DNA of 64,000 nucleotides from Uranotaenia lowii. Its lineage: Eukaryota; Arthropoda; Insecta; Diptera; Culicidae. The stretch lies in assembly GCF_029784155.1 (NCBI RefSeq), contig NC_073691.1, positions 24,287,639 through 24,351,638 on the forward strand. The letters run 5' to 3'. The translations under genes were made by a program, and so were the position numbers. Position 1 is the first letter of the stretch, and every line of letters starts with the position of its first letter. The notes below the pieces were generated by a model, which saw only the letters and a program-made list of their open reading frames with translations, was not told the origin of the DNA and ran no database searches. Positions 21,198 to 33,258 of this stretch are shown piece after piece.

Positions 21198-24100
21198 TTT
21201 TTTGTAATTTTTGTAGATTAAGTCATTTTAAAAAATTTTGTCATTTTTTGACATTTAAGTATTTTTAGTAATTTCTTGTAATTTTGGATTTTTTTTTAAG
21301 ATATGGAATTTTAAACTATTTTGTCAATTTTGTAATTTTAGTCGTTTTTCTCATTTTTGTCATTTTTGTCATTCTGTCCTTTTTGTCATTTTTGTCATTT
21401 TTGACGTTTTTCTCAATTTTGTCTTTTTTGCCATATGTGTCATTTTGATCATTTTGGTCATTTTTGTCATTTTTGCCATTTTTGTCATTTTTGTCATTTT
21501 TATCATTTTTGTCATTTTTATCATTTTGGTCATTTTTGTCATTTTTGTCATTTTTGCCATTTTTGTCATTTTTGTCATTTTTGTCATTTTTGTCGTTTTC
21601 GTAATTTTCGTCATTTTTGTCATTTTTGTCATTTCTGGCATTTTTGACATTTTTGTCATTGCTGTCATTTTTGTCAATTTTGTCATTTTTGTCATATTTG
21701 TCATTTTTGTCATTTTTTTCATTTTTTTTCATTTTTTATCATTTTTGTCATTTTTGTCATTTTTGTCATTTTTGTCATTTTTGTCATTTTTGTCATTTTT
21801 GTCATTTTTGTCATTTTTGTCATTTTTGTCATTTTTGTCATTTTTGTCATTTTTGAGATTTTTGTGATTTTTGTGGTTTTTTGTAATTTTCGTCATTTTT
21901 TGTCATTTTTGTAATTTTTATCATTTTTGTCATTTTTGTAATTTGGTCATTTTAGTCAATTCGGCCAGTTTGGTCATTTTGGTCGTTTTTGCCATTTTTT
22001 AATTTTGGTCATTTTTGTCATTTCTGTCGTTTCTGTCATTTTTGCCATTTTTGTCATTTTTGTCATATTTGTCGTATTTGAAATTTGGTCAATTTGGTCA
22101 TATTGGTCTATTGTCATTTTTTTCATTTTTTTTATTCTTGTTATTCTTGTCACTTTTGTCATTTTTGTCATTTTTGTCATTTTTGTCATTTTTGTCATTT
22201 TTGTCATTTTTGTCATTTTTGTCATTTTTGTCATTTTTGTCATTTTTGTGGTTTCTGTCATTATTGTTATTTTTTACTTTTTTGTCATTTTTGTCATTTT
22301 TTGAAATTTCATCATTTTTGTCATTTTCGTCTTTATTGTCATTTTTGTCATTTTTGTCATTTGTGTCATTTTTGACATTTTTGTCATTTTTGTTATTTTT
22401 GTCATTTTTGTCATTTTTGTCATTTTTGTCATTTTTGTCATTTTTGTCATTTTTATCATTTTGGTCATTCTTGTCATTTTTGTAATTTTTGGCATTTTTG
22501 TCATTTATGTCGTTTTTGTCATTTTTTGTCATTTTTGTCATTTTTGCCATTTAAGTCGTTTTTGTCATTTTTGTTATTTTTGTCATTTTTGTGATTTTTG
22601 TCATTCTTGCATTTTTGCCATTTTTGTCATTTTTGTCATTTTTGTCATATTTGTCATTTTTGAAATTTGGTCAATTAGGTCAGTTTGGTCATTTTTGTCA
22701 TTTTTGTCATTTTTGTCATTTTAGACATTTTTGACATTTTAGTCATTTTTGTCATTTTAATCATTTTAGTCATTTAAGTCATTTTTGACATATCTTTCAT
22801 TTTTGTAATTTTTTCCATTTTTGTCATTTTCTTTTTTATTTTGATCATTTTTATCATTTTTGTCATTTAAGTTATTTTTGTCATTTTTGTAATTTAAGTC
22901 ATTTTTGTAATTTTTGTCTGTTTTTCTTTTTTTTTTTGTTATTTTTGTAATTTTTGTAATTTTTGATAATTTTTTAAATTGTTGCCATTTTTGTGATTTT
23001 TGTCATTTTTGTCATTTTTTTCATTTTTGCCATTATTGTCATTTTTGTCGATTTTGTCGTTTTCGTCATTTTTGGTTATTTTTGTCATTTTTGTCATTTT
23101 TGTCATTCTTGCATTTTTGTCATTTTTGTCATATTTGTCATTTTTGAAATTTGGTCATTTTGGTCAATTTGGTCATTTTGGTCATTTTTGTCATTTTGTC
23201 ATTTTGTCATTTTGGTCATTTTTGTCATTTATGTCATTTTTGTCAATTTAGTCATTTTTGGAAATTTCATCATTTTTGTCAATTTTGTCATTTTAGTCAT
23301 TTTTGACATTTTTGTCATTTTTTTTTTCATTTTTGTCATTTGTGTCTTTTTTGTCATTTTTGACATTTTTGTCATTTTTGTCATTAGGTCAATTTGGTCA
23401 TTTTGGTCATTTATGATTATATTATTAAATTTGTCACTTTTGTAATTTTTGTCATTTCTAACATTTCTGTCATTTTTGTTATTTCTGTCATTTCGGTCAT
23501 TTTTGTCGTTTCTGTCATTTTTGTCATTTTAGATTTTTTTGTCATTTTTGTCATTTTTGTCATTTTAGTCATTTTTGTCATTTTAGTCATTTTAGTCATT
23601 TTAGTCATTGTAGTCATTTTAGTCATTTCAGTCATTTTTGTCATTTTTGTCATTTTTGTCATTTTCGTCATTTTTGTCATTTTTGTCTTTTTAGTCATTT
23701 TAGTCATTTTAGTCATTTTAGTTATTTTAGTCATTAATGATTATCTTGTCATTTTTGTAATTTTTGTCATTTCTAATATTTCTATCAGTTGTGTCATTTT
23801 TGTCATTTCTGTCATGTCTGTCATTCCGGTAAGTTTTGTCATTTTTGTCATATATGTCATATTTGTCATTTTTCTCATTTGGTCATATTAGTCATTTTGG
23901 TCATTTTGTCATTTTTGAAATTTTTGTCATTTTTGTAATTTGGTCATTTTTGATATTCCTGCCATTTTTGTCATTTTTGTCATTTTTGACATTTCTTTCA
24001 TTTTTATAATTTTTTCCATTCTTGTAATTTTTTTTTTCATTTAGATCATTTTTGTCATTTATGTTATTTTTGTAACTTTGGTCATTTTTGTCATTTCTGT

Positions 24101-27100
24101 CATTTTAGTCATTTTTGTCTTTTGGGTCATTTTTGTTATTTTTATCATTTTTGACATTCCTGCCATTTTTGTCATTTTAGTCATTTTTGACATTTCTTTC
24201 ATTTTTATTTTTTTTTCATTTTTGACAATTATTTTTTTTTATTTTGATTATTTTGGTCTTTTTTGTCATTTATGTTATTTTTGTATTTTTTGTAACTTTT
24301 GTCATTTTTTCAATTTCGTCATTTTTGTTTTGTTTTTTTTGTCATTTTTATTAATTTTGTCATTTTGATCATTTTGGTCAGTTTTATCATTTTTGTAATT
24401 TTTGTCATTTCTGACGTTTCTGTCGTTTCTGTCATTTTTGTCATTTTTGCTCTTTTTTGTCATTTTTGAAATTTGGTCATTTTGGTCATTTTGGTCATTT
24501 CGTCATATTTTTCATATTTGTCATATTTGTCATATTTGTCATATTTGTCATTTTTGTCATTTTTGTCGTTTTTTGTCATTTTTGTCATTTTTGTCATTTT
24601 TGTCATTTTTGTCATTTTTGTCATTTTTGTCATTTTTGTCATTTTTGTCATTTTTGTCATTTTTGTCATTTTTGTCATTTTTGTCATTTTTGTCATTTTT
24701 GTCATTTTTATCATTTTTGTCATTCTGGTCATTTTTGACATTTTTGTAATTTTTGTCATTTTTGTCAATTATGTCAATTATGCCATTTTTGTGATTTTTG
24801 TGATTTTTGTCATTCTTGTCATATTTTTTTCTTTTTTTTTTTTGTTATTTTTGTAATTTTCGTAATTTTTGGCATTTTTGTCATTTATGTCATTTTTGTC
24901 ATTTTTGTCATTTTTGTCATTTTTGTCATTTTTGTCGTTTTTTGTCATTTTTGTCATTTTTGTCATTTTTGTCATTTTTGTCATTTTTGTCATTTTTGTC
25001 ATTTTTGTCATTTTTGTCATTTTTGTCATTTTTGTCATTTTTGTCATTTTTGTCATTTTTGTCATTTTTGTCATTTTTGTCATTTTTGTCATTTTTGTAA
25101 TTTTTGTCATTTTTGTCATTTTTGTCATTTTTATCATTTTTGTCATTCTGGTCATTTTTGACATTTTTGTAATTTTTGTCTTTTTTGTCATTTTTGTCAT
25201 TTTTGTCAATTATGTCAATTATGTCATTTTTGTGATTTTTGTGATTTTTGTCATTCTTGTCATATTTTTTTCTTTTTTTTTTTTTGTAATTTTTGTAATT
25301 TTCGTAATTTTTGGCATTTTTGTCATTTTTGTCATTTTTGTCATTTTTGTCATTTTTGTCGTTTTTGTCATTTTTGTCGTTTTCGTCATTTTTGTCATTT
25401 TTGTCATTTTTGCCATTTAAGTCGTTTTTGTCATTTTTGTTATTTGTTATTTTTGTGATTTTTGTCATTCTTGCATTTTTGCCATTTTTGTCATTTTTGC
25501 CATTTTTGTCATTTTGGTCATATTTGTAATTTTTGAAATTTGGTCAATTAGGTCAATTTGGTCATTTTTGTCACTTTTAACATTTTTGTCATTTTTGTCA
25601 TTTTTGTCATTTTAGACATTTTTGACATTTTAGTCATTTTTGTCATTTTAATCATTTAAGTCATTTAAGTCATTTTTGACATTTCTTTCATTTTTGTAAT
25701 TTTTTCCATTTTTGTCATTTTCTTTTTTATTTTGATCATTTTTATCATTTTTGTCTCATTTAAGTTATTTTTGTCATTTTTGTAATTTAAGTCATTTTTG
25801 TAATTTTTGTCTGTTTTTCTTTTTTTTGTTATTTTTGTAATTTTTGTAATTTTTGATAATTTTTTAAATTGTTGCCATTTTTGTGATTTTTATCATTTAT
25901 GTCATTTTTTTCATATTTGCCATTATTGTCATTTTTGTCATTTTTGTCGTTTTTCTCATTTTTGTCGATTTTGTCGTTTTCGTCATTTTTGGTTATTTTT
26001 GTCATTTTTGTCATTTTTGTCATTCTTGCATTTTTGTCATTTTTGTCATATATGTCATTTTTGAAATTTGGTCAATTTGGTCATTTTGGTCATTTTTGTC
26101 ATTTTGTCATTTTGGTCATTTTTCTCATTTTTGTCATTTTTGTCATTTAAGTCATTTTTGTCAATTTAGTCATTTTTGAAAATTTCATCATTTTTGTCAA
26201 TTTTGTCATTTTAGTCATTTTTGACATTTTTGTCATTTTTTTTCATTTTTGTCATTTGTGTCTTTTTTGTCATTTTTGACATTTTTGTCATTTTTGTCAT
26301 AAGGTCAATTTGGTCATTTTGGTCATTTATGATTATATTATTAAATTTGTCACTTTTGTCATTTTTGTAATTTTTGTCATTTCTAACATTTCTGTCATTT
26401 TTGTTATTTCTGTCATTTTGGTCATTTTTGTCGTTTCTGTCATTTTTGTCATTTCAGTTTTTTTTGTAGATTTTTGTCATTTTTGTCATTTTAGTCATTT
26501 TAGTCATTTTAGTCATTTTAGTCATTGTAGTCATTTTAGTCATTTCAGTCATTTTTGTCATTTTTGTCATTTTTGTCATTTTTGTCATTTTCGTCATTTT
26601 TGTCATTTTTGTCTTTTTAGTCATTTTAGTCATTTTAGTCATTTTAGTCATTAATGATTATCTTGTCATTTTTGTAATTTTTGTCATTTCTAATATTTCT
26701 ATCAGTTGTGTCATTTTTGTCATTTCTGTCATTCCGGTAAGTTTTGTCATTTTGTCATATATGTCATATTTGTCATTTTTCTCATTTGGTCATTTTAGTC
26801 ATTTTGGTCATTTTGTCATTTTTGAAATTTTTGTCATTTTTGTAATTTGGTCATTTTTGATATTCCTGCCATTTTTGTCATTATTGACATTTCTTTTTGA
26901 TCAATTTTGTCATTTATGTTATTTTTGTAACTTTGGTCATTTTTGTCATTTTAGTCATTTTTGTCTTTTGGGTCATTTTTGTTATTTTTATCATTTTTGA
27001 CATTCCTGCCATTTTTGTCATTTTAGTCATTTTTGACATTTCTTTCATTTTTATTATTTTTTCATTTTTGACATTTATTTTTTTTTATTTTGATCATTTT

Positions 27101-27372
27101 GGTCTTTTTTGTCATTTATGTTATTTTTGTATGTTTTGTAACTTTTGTCATTTTTTCAATTTCGTCATTTTTGTTTTGTTTTTTTTTTTGTCATTTTTAT
27201 TAATTTTGTCATTTTGATCATTTTGTCAGTTTTATCATTTTTGTCATTTCCGTAATTTTCGTTATTATTGTTGTTTTTGTCACTTTGTCCATTTATGTAA
27301 ATTTTTATAATTTTTGTCGTTTTTAATAATTATGTCATTTCTGTCGTTTTTGAAATTTTTGTCATTTTTGTT
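21198..27372. repeat. 9-bp satellite array, copy 2, with higher-order repeats
   Basis: About 6.2 kb of TTTTTGTCA and variants. The first part parallels copy 1 (8990-10837, 18459-18853). A higher-order duplication follows with a period of about 2.85-2.92 kb. The landmark ATGATTATATTATTAAAT lies at 23413 and 26329, CTTTTGGGTCATTTTTG at about 24118 and 26964, and GTTTTGTTTTTT at 24327 and 27172. A shorter internal duplication of about 440 bp lies at 24.5-25.3 kb (landmark GTCAATTATGTCAATTATG). The open frames over this region are repeat artefacts. Confidence 0.94.
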
Positions 27373-29944
27373 ATGATTGGACTTTAGTAGAATCACGACG
27401 TTCTAAAAATATTTTGTTTATTAGTTTTCAGTGTCTTGAGGAAATTTTGATTTTGGTTTATTTCAAAATTTCAATATTGCCTATTAATTGACACGATTTT
27501 ACTGGAAATAAACTTACATTTAAGATGTTTTCCCAATAACGGTTAACATGAGTAATGACGTATATACGTACCTGGAAAAGAAAAAAACATATATTAGCTA
27601 AATGGATTGGAATATTGTGAGTTTAGTGTCAGGAGAACAAGTAAAAACTAGAACTCGATCACACCGATTAGATGTGCAAATAACACTTGACGAGTTTCAA
27701 TATTCGCTACTCTTCACACTCAAGTCACCTTAAGATATGATGGCTGGCACTTCATTATTGAAAACCATTTACTTTATGATACACGTACGATAAGATGCTC
27801 GAATGGCTTGGAAGTAGGAAGTTTTTATTACAATTACTTTATTGCACTCAAAATTGTTTTTTTTTTTAATAAAAATAGAAAAAATACTAATGGAACAAGT
27901 TTACATCATTGCGGTTTTTTTTTGGAATTTCAAACAATCTGGGTTATAAAAATAGTTACTGATAAGCGAACACCATTCCCCGCAAATTGAACAACCAGTA
28001 AAACCCTTAAACTTTAGTGCTGCTGTTTTTATTTTTTTTTTTAAATCAACGTATTGCTGCCGTACTCAAGTAATTTACAACCTGTCACTATTGCAACATT
28101 TGCAACATCGCTGATAAAGTCGGGCGCGTTAAAACAGTTGTTCTAGGCTTCCAGGAAAGGTAGAGTTTGAATAAATAATAACTGACCATACCAATAGTAT
28201 AGTATAGTAGTGAAAAGGCCACACCAGCGACAGCAAAATTCCCGGGAGAGAAAGCTGCAATAGAAACAAGATCACGGAAAAAGTAACTGTTAATAACAAC
28301 CGCTGCCATTAAACGGCCGGCAGTTCAAACAATTTAACCCCCCGAGACGACGTCGACGGCAAACGCAATCCTGAGTCATAGCAGATTCAATCGGCTCCGT
28401 GTATGCAAATGTCTACATAACAACTTTTTTTTTCCTCCGATAAGAACAGGAAAGTTGAATTTCTGATTAATTTTGTTCCAACAACTAACAACTTGGAACT
28501 TGCGTAAGTGCAACTTTAAGTAGACTTGTCAATCAAACTTCATTTGGTTGTCGATTCTCTCGTTAGAGAACTCGCGTTCGCGTAACCTCGACACTGGCCT
28601 TGTGAAACTGCGACGAAGTCGCCCTTAAAAGATGGAGAAACGACGGAAACGTAAAAGTTTTAATAAAAAAAAAATGCATCCATCATCACGCCAGCCAGCC
28701 GCAATGTACTACTTTGGTGCTGGACCAGAGGCCTTTCTCTAGTTTGAGAACATAGTTTTGCCGTTGCTCTAGACTACTTTTTTGCCGCTCCATTCAGTAG
28801 AGTTCCACCATGTTTTTGTTCCGGTTTATGTTCTAGGAATAACATATTTTTTCCACTTATTTCTTTCTCTTCCTAGAGAGGTTGATATTGATTTTTTTGC
28901 GTACAAACACAATAAAACGGGAATAAAACAATGATCTTTGGAAGGAAAAACAGAGTCAGCAACAACATGTATCCGGAGCTGCGTTCGAATGAGAAGAAAC
29001 ATTTTTCCGAGTAGAAATCCATTGATACTGCAGGCTGTTGGAATTAGATGAATCATTTTTAAAGGACCAGAACAAGGCTATCACTTAATATAGATTATCA
29101 GCGGATATCGAAAAATTTAAGTTCGATTCAAACGCTCTTGTAGAATGCTACCAACTGAATTTTGTACGCATTCAGGGATTAATTCTCTTCCATGGTGACC
29201 ATCGAAAATTGACTTAACACATTGCGGACCAAAGACGAGATATCTAGTTTTTTCGCTTAACGCGAGTGCACTTCACTGAGAATCATAACTATTTAACTCA
29301 AATGTGATACATTTTTTTAAGAAACTTTGCAGAAGAAATTGTGCACAATACTTTCGATAGCTCAAAGATACTAAATTTGTAGATTTTGATCCAGTCGTTT
29401 CTCAAATAGAGAATGCTAAATTTTTGTGTTTTCAGGCATAAAGGCATCGATCCCTTATGTGTTGTTAAGAAGTTTCAACGATATCGCACGTCTGTTTTTA
29501 TTCCTAATTTACCAAAAACTTCTTGGCATACTTATCCAATTTTTGACGGTCGCCATGTAAGAAGCAACGTCACCGTACAGAGCAATCTGGCATCACTCGA
29601 TTTTGCTGCTTAATCTCGATTTTCAATGCTTGATTCTTTTTGTATGTAGGTTATCCGCCATGGGTGCACGGATTCACCGCAATTTTTTCTGCCTAAGTAT
29701 ATGCCTCCATGCACTCTTTAGATCGATTAGTTCGACAAATTTCCAATGCAGCGTGTTCACCATACCCGGACCCAACGGCTTCGTATGAAGGGTTAAGAAG
29801 TGTTTTTATTGCGTAAGTTGATGTAGTATATTTTGGAAGAATAAGTCAATCAGTTGGGCTAGTTTATTACAGCTATTCCGGCATCCGTGTATACATTTAC
29901 CTGGTCAGCTGGCAACGAATTGAACATTCTTATTATATAGCCAG
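27373..29944. other. intergenic, no gene recognised
   Basis: Non-repetitive AT-rich sequence. One 73-codon minus-strand frame (28088-28309) contains a hydrophobic stretch, a TATTGCAG acceptor-like site and a GTATGG donor-like site around a 63-base segment. It has no recognisable homology and could be chance. No other feature is supported. Confidence 0.4.
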
Positions 29945-30015
29945 TTATGGGATTCGAACCCAAAAATTTTCTTGCCGATACCCACCGGGAAGCGAACCCA
30001 GTACACCTGGCAACC
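29945..30015 (-). repeat. tRNA-derived SINE remnant with two B-box-like motifs
   Basis: The minus strand contains GGGTTCGAATCCC, an exact B-box-like sequence (29950-29962), and about 35 bases upstream CTGGGTTCGCTTCCCGG, a second T-arm-like sequence. This looks like a tRNA-derived SINE or two tRNA 3' halves in tandem. No complete cloverleaf was found. Confidence 0.5.
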
Positions 30016-31495
30016 CAAATCCAGACATGTTTTCTCAAATACTTTTTGTATGGGCCGGAAAAGTTTCACTCGGTCTCGCCAGAGGACAATTTGGTGGATT
30101 TTTCATTATTTTTGTCCTAAGGCCCAATCTTACCTAGGCACGAATGACATTGCTGAGAGAGTGTTCCACTTTTTGGTCACATTCCGAATCCGAGAGGCAG
30201 TCCGGTCCAAAGTTTTGTCCACTGGACCCGGTTTCTGCCCTGATTTTTTTTGTCCACGAAGATGCTTTCCTCTCCATACTACCGGATCGTACGCTTCAAT
30301 GGGTACTTCTTTCATTTTCTCCAACTGAGTACACGATACACAAAGTATTAAGAAGTTTAACTGAAAACAACATCACCCAGAAGAAATCAGCTGTTTAAAC
30401 GTAATCCGGAATGAACAGGGTTGTATCAAAATCGTGCTTAGACATAATGGTGTCCTTTACATATCATCAAATTGAAAAAAATATATCCTTGATCATCTCC
30501 GGAACAGCCAGGCAAGATTTCAACACCGCTGGAAACCTGCCAGTTGCCCGCTAAAGAGTTTGTTCTGCTGTCCTTTACAAAATTTTTCAAAATATCTTCC
30601 GCTAGCGGTCCAAATATTTTGCGCACGATTTGACCACCGTATTTTGCCGATTTTACCAGTGCAAAGTGGTACAGAACATCAATTTAGCTGCACGAAATTA
30701 ATAGCGCCCAGGGAGTAAGAGATTGACATTTGAAGTTTTCCGCAAAATTGTTCAATTTTACGTGAAGCATATTTTGGCCTCAAATTTTTTGCCGAAGGGT
30801 CCACCGATAGCGAGATAAAAATGCTGACTTTTTTGTTGTGCAAATTAGGGCTTTGATGTCTTGGACAAAGTTGTTTATCTGGTCAAAATACATAAATTTG
30901 TCCAGTATGTCAAAGTTCTATTACATAACCCTCAAGAATTGCAGTCAAAGTAAAAAAATACCTTGAAAAAACAGTTTTTTGAATCTGTCACGTTGTAGAT
31001 TCGATAAAATGATTCGCTGTCTTCGAAACAAAGTTGTAACAAGCCAAGATCTGCAATTGTCTCGTACATTATGATGATTTTTGAAGTTGCTGTAGTTACG
31101 AAACCATTTAGCGTATTTTGTTGGCAATTTCGGAAGGCTCGTCAATCAAAAAGAGCAATCAATCAACTTCACTATTATTAAAATTTTAGCTTACTGTTAG
31201 ACTCTCAAAGACTTCTTGAACGATTTACCACAAGAATTTTGGTTTGATTTCCAGCTGTTTTTGAGTCTCGCACTGGGATTTTCCGAGATTTTTCTCGATG
31301 CTGCCCAAAAAATGTCTATAAGCTTCTTCATTGGACGCTATCTTGAAAATCACTTGAGAGATTGTCACCAAATTTTGTACACATTCACATTACATTACTA
31401 GGTAGCTTCACTTAAAGTGTTATCAAATTCCTTGCATGCATGAAACAGTTATTCAGATATCAAAGCGTTGCTTTTTTTTCGTATACACTTCTTAT
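30016..31495. other. intergenic with dispersed repeat fragment
   Basis: No gene is recognised. Around 30540-30665 it shares a dispersed repeat with 2765-2885 (TTTTGCGCACGATTTGACCA). Open frames of 60-120 codons lack any recognisable domain. Confidence 0.4.
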
Positions 31496-32421
31496 TTAAC
31501 CCTCATCCGCATTAGATTTCATTACCCTAATCAGCACTAGGAGTGTCAATTTGACACCACAAGCTCAAATCGTTATAACTTTTGGCGTGTTGAACCGATT
31601 TAAACGAAACTTACATCAAAAGAAACCTTGTAATGTCAGTAAAATATGTTTAGAACATTATATACAGCTAAAGTTACAAGTTTTCTCGTTATTCAGTATG
31701 AAAGAAAAAAAACCGAAAAACATGCCTCACGAAAACCGCTGTAGTTCATATATTACACGTCCAAAAAAATATTTGCCTTATGCATACGAAAGCTGAAGTT
31801 AATGCCTACATCATGAAGACAAGAAATATTTTTTAAATTTTTTTTTAAAAAAAAGATCACAAAAAGTTCAAAAAAAGTGGTCTAAAAAACCTACTTTTCA
31901 TTCGATTGCTAGTAAATACTGTTTGAGCGATGGTAGAGTTTTAGAAAAAAATATGACAACAAACTTTATTAAAATTCTAACATTTTGCTGTCTTTAGATT
32001 TTTGATGCAACAAAAATTGAAATTACTGGAATTTTTCAAAGTTCACTACTTTGCGCAACTTTTTTACAAATTGAAATTTCATCTCTTTTTGTGGTCCACC
32101 GTCAGGTTGTACCCGGATTTTCAGTGCTTTCTCGCCGTTTAAAGCAATCAAAACTATATCCATTGAGAAGGGAATTTAATCTATATTCTAGTGAGGTGCA
32201 ACAATTTAAGCTGTGAAATTTCACAAAAATATGAAAATTATAAACGTAAAATCATTCCTGAATTTCTAGAACCACAAGCAGCGCGTCCAGAAAAACGTGT
32301 TTGTTTTCGCCGCTTCGTTGTTTATTTTGTTTTGCTTTGCACTTAACAAAATCGGGCTGTTCGATTCTAGTCAAAAGATAAGGTACCGTGAATTGGATAT
32401 CATTTTCGTTTTGTTACGTCC

Positions 32422-33258
32422 ATGTCATCAAACGAAATGGCCTGTGATAAGTGCGCTAAGCCAACAAGCAACACGGATAGCATCATTTGCCAAGGCCTAT
32501 GCAGTTTAGCTTTCCACTTGAAATGCGCTGGGTTGCTTTCATCGCACCTAAAATCTAAGGCCGACAACAGAAATTTGCTATGGGTTTGCGACGAGTGTTG
32601 GGAACTACTGAAGCACTCTTTCTTTCTTCGCTCTTTGGCTTGCTACGAGTTACTGATAGCAGACCTTCGAAAAAGTCAAGCTTCCTTGGTATCGGAGCTG
32701 AAATTGGAATTAGCCGCGACGAATTCAAAGCTGGATAAATGTTTGAAAGCGCAGACCAACAACAACCCTGCCCCCCGTATCACTTCCCCTTGGCCCAGCG
32801 TTCCAACTCCAACGAATAAGAGACGACGAGTCGAGAATCTGACTCTGGCACCTTGTGTGGGTACAAAAAAGGCCACCGTGAAAACTATTGCAACGGTCGC
32901 TCCTCCCGAAAAAAAATTCTGGGTTTATCTGGCGAGACTACAAAACAATGTCACAGCTAAAGACATCGAAGAGCTTGCCATGGAATGTCTTCAATGCGAT
33001 TCTGCCGAGGTTCATCTCCTGGTTCGCAAGGATGTTAACGTCTCGACGCTTAGGTCCATTTCATTCAAAGTTGGTGTGGATCCTAAGCTCAAGGACGCGG
33101 CACTTTCCCCGAGGACTTGGCCAGCAGGGGTTCTATTCCGGGAATTTGAGGATATGGGAACAAAAAACTCGATAACACCAGCTGTCACGCTGCCACCCAG
33201 ATCGTCGATGAGGTCAACTCCAGGTGGTTCAACAACTCCAGTCACGCCGCTTCATTGA
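32422..33258 (+). CDS. LINE ORF1, PHD-finger protein
   Basis: 278 residues from an ATG at 32422. Residues about 8-60 form a C4HC3-type zinc finger (CDKC, then IICQGLC, FHLKCAG, then WVCDEC), the PHD fold seen in CR1-group ORF1 proteins. A helical segment follows (about 75-110), then a proline-rich linker with a basic KRRRVE. A conserved-looking block (FWVYLARLQNNVTAKDIEEL, about 175-195) resembles the C-terminal domain of LINE ORF1 proteins that binds nucleic acid. The C terminus is Ser/Pro/Thr-rich. The frame is intact. It presumably chaperones the LINE RNA. The ORF2 frame opens just before its stop (overlap near 33224). Confidence 0.8.
   Translation: MSSNEMACDKCAKPTSNTDSIICQGLCSLAFHLKCAGLLSSHLKSKADNRNLLWVCDECWELLKHSFFLRSLACYELLIADLRKSQASLVSELKLELAATNSKLDKCLKAQTNNNPAPRITSPWPSVPTPTNKRRRVENLTLAPCVGTKKATVKTIATVAPPEKKFWVYLARLQNNVTAKDIEELAMECLQCDSAEVHLLVRKDVNVSTLRSISFKVGVDPKLKDAALSPRTWPAGVLFREFEDMGTKNSITPAVTLPPRSSMRSTPGGSTTPVTPLH

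Noticed and set aside
24869..25468. Long Phe-Val-Ile or Lys-Asn-Asp repeat proteins
   Set aside because: The 9-bp satellite is open in several frames on both strands. No domain, promoter or splice context supports a gene.
28088..28309. Hydrophobic 73-codon minus-strand frame with possible splice sites
   Set aside because: The putative exon is only 63 bases, the donor is weak and no partner exon or homologue is seen.
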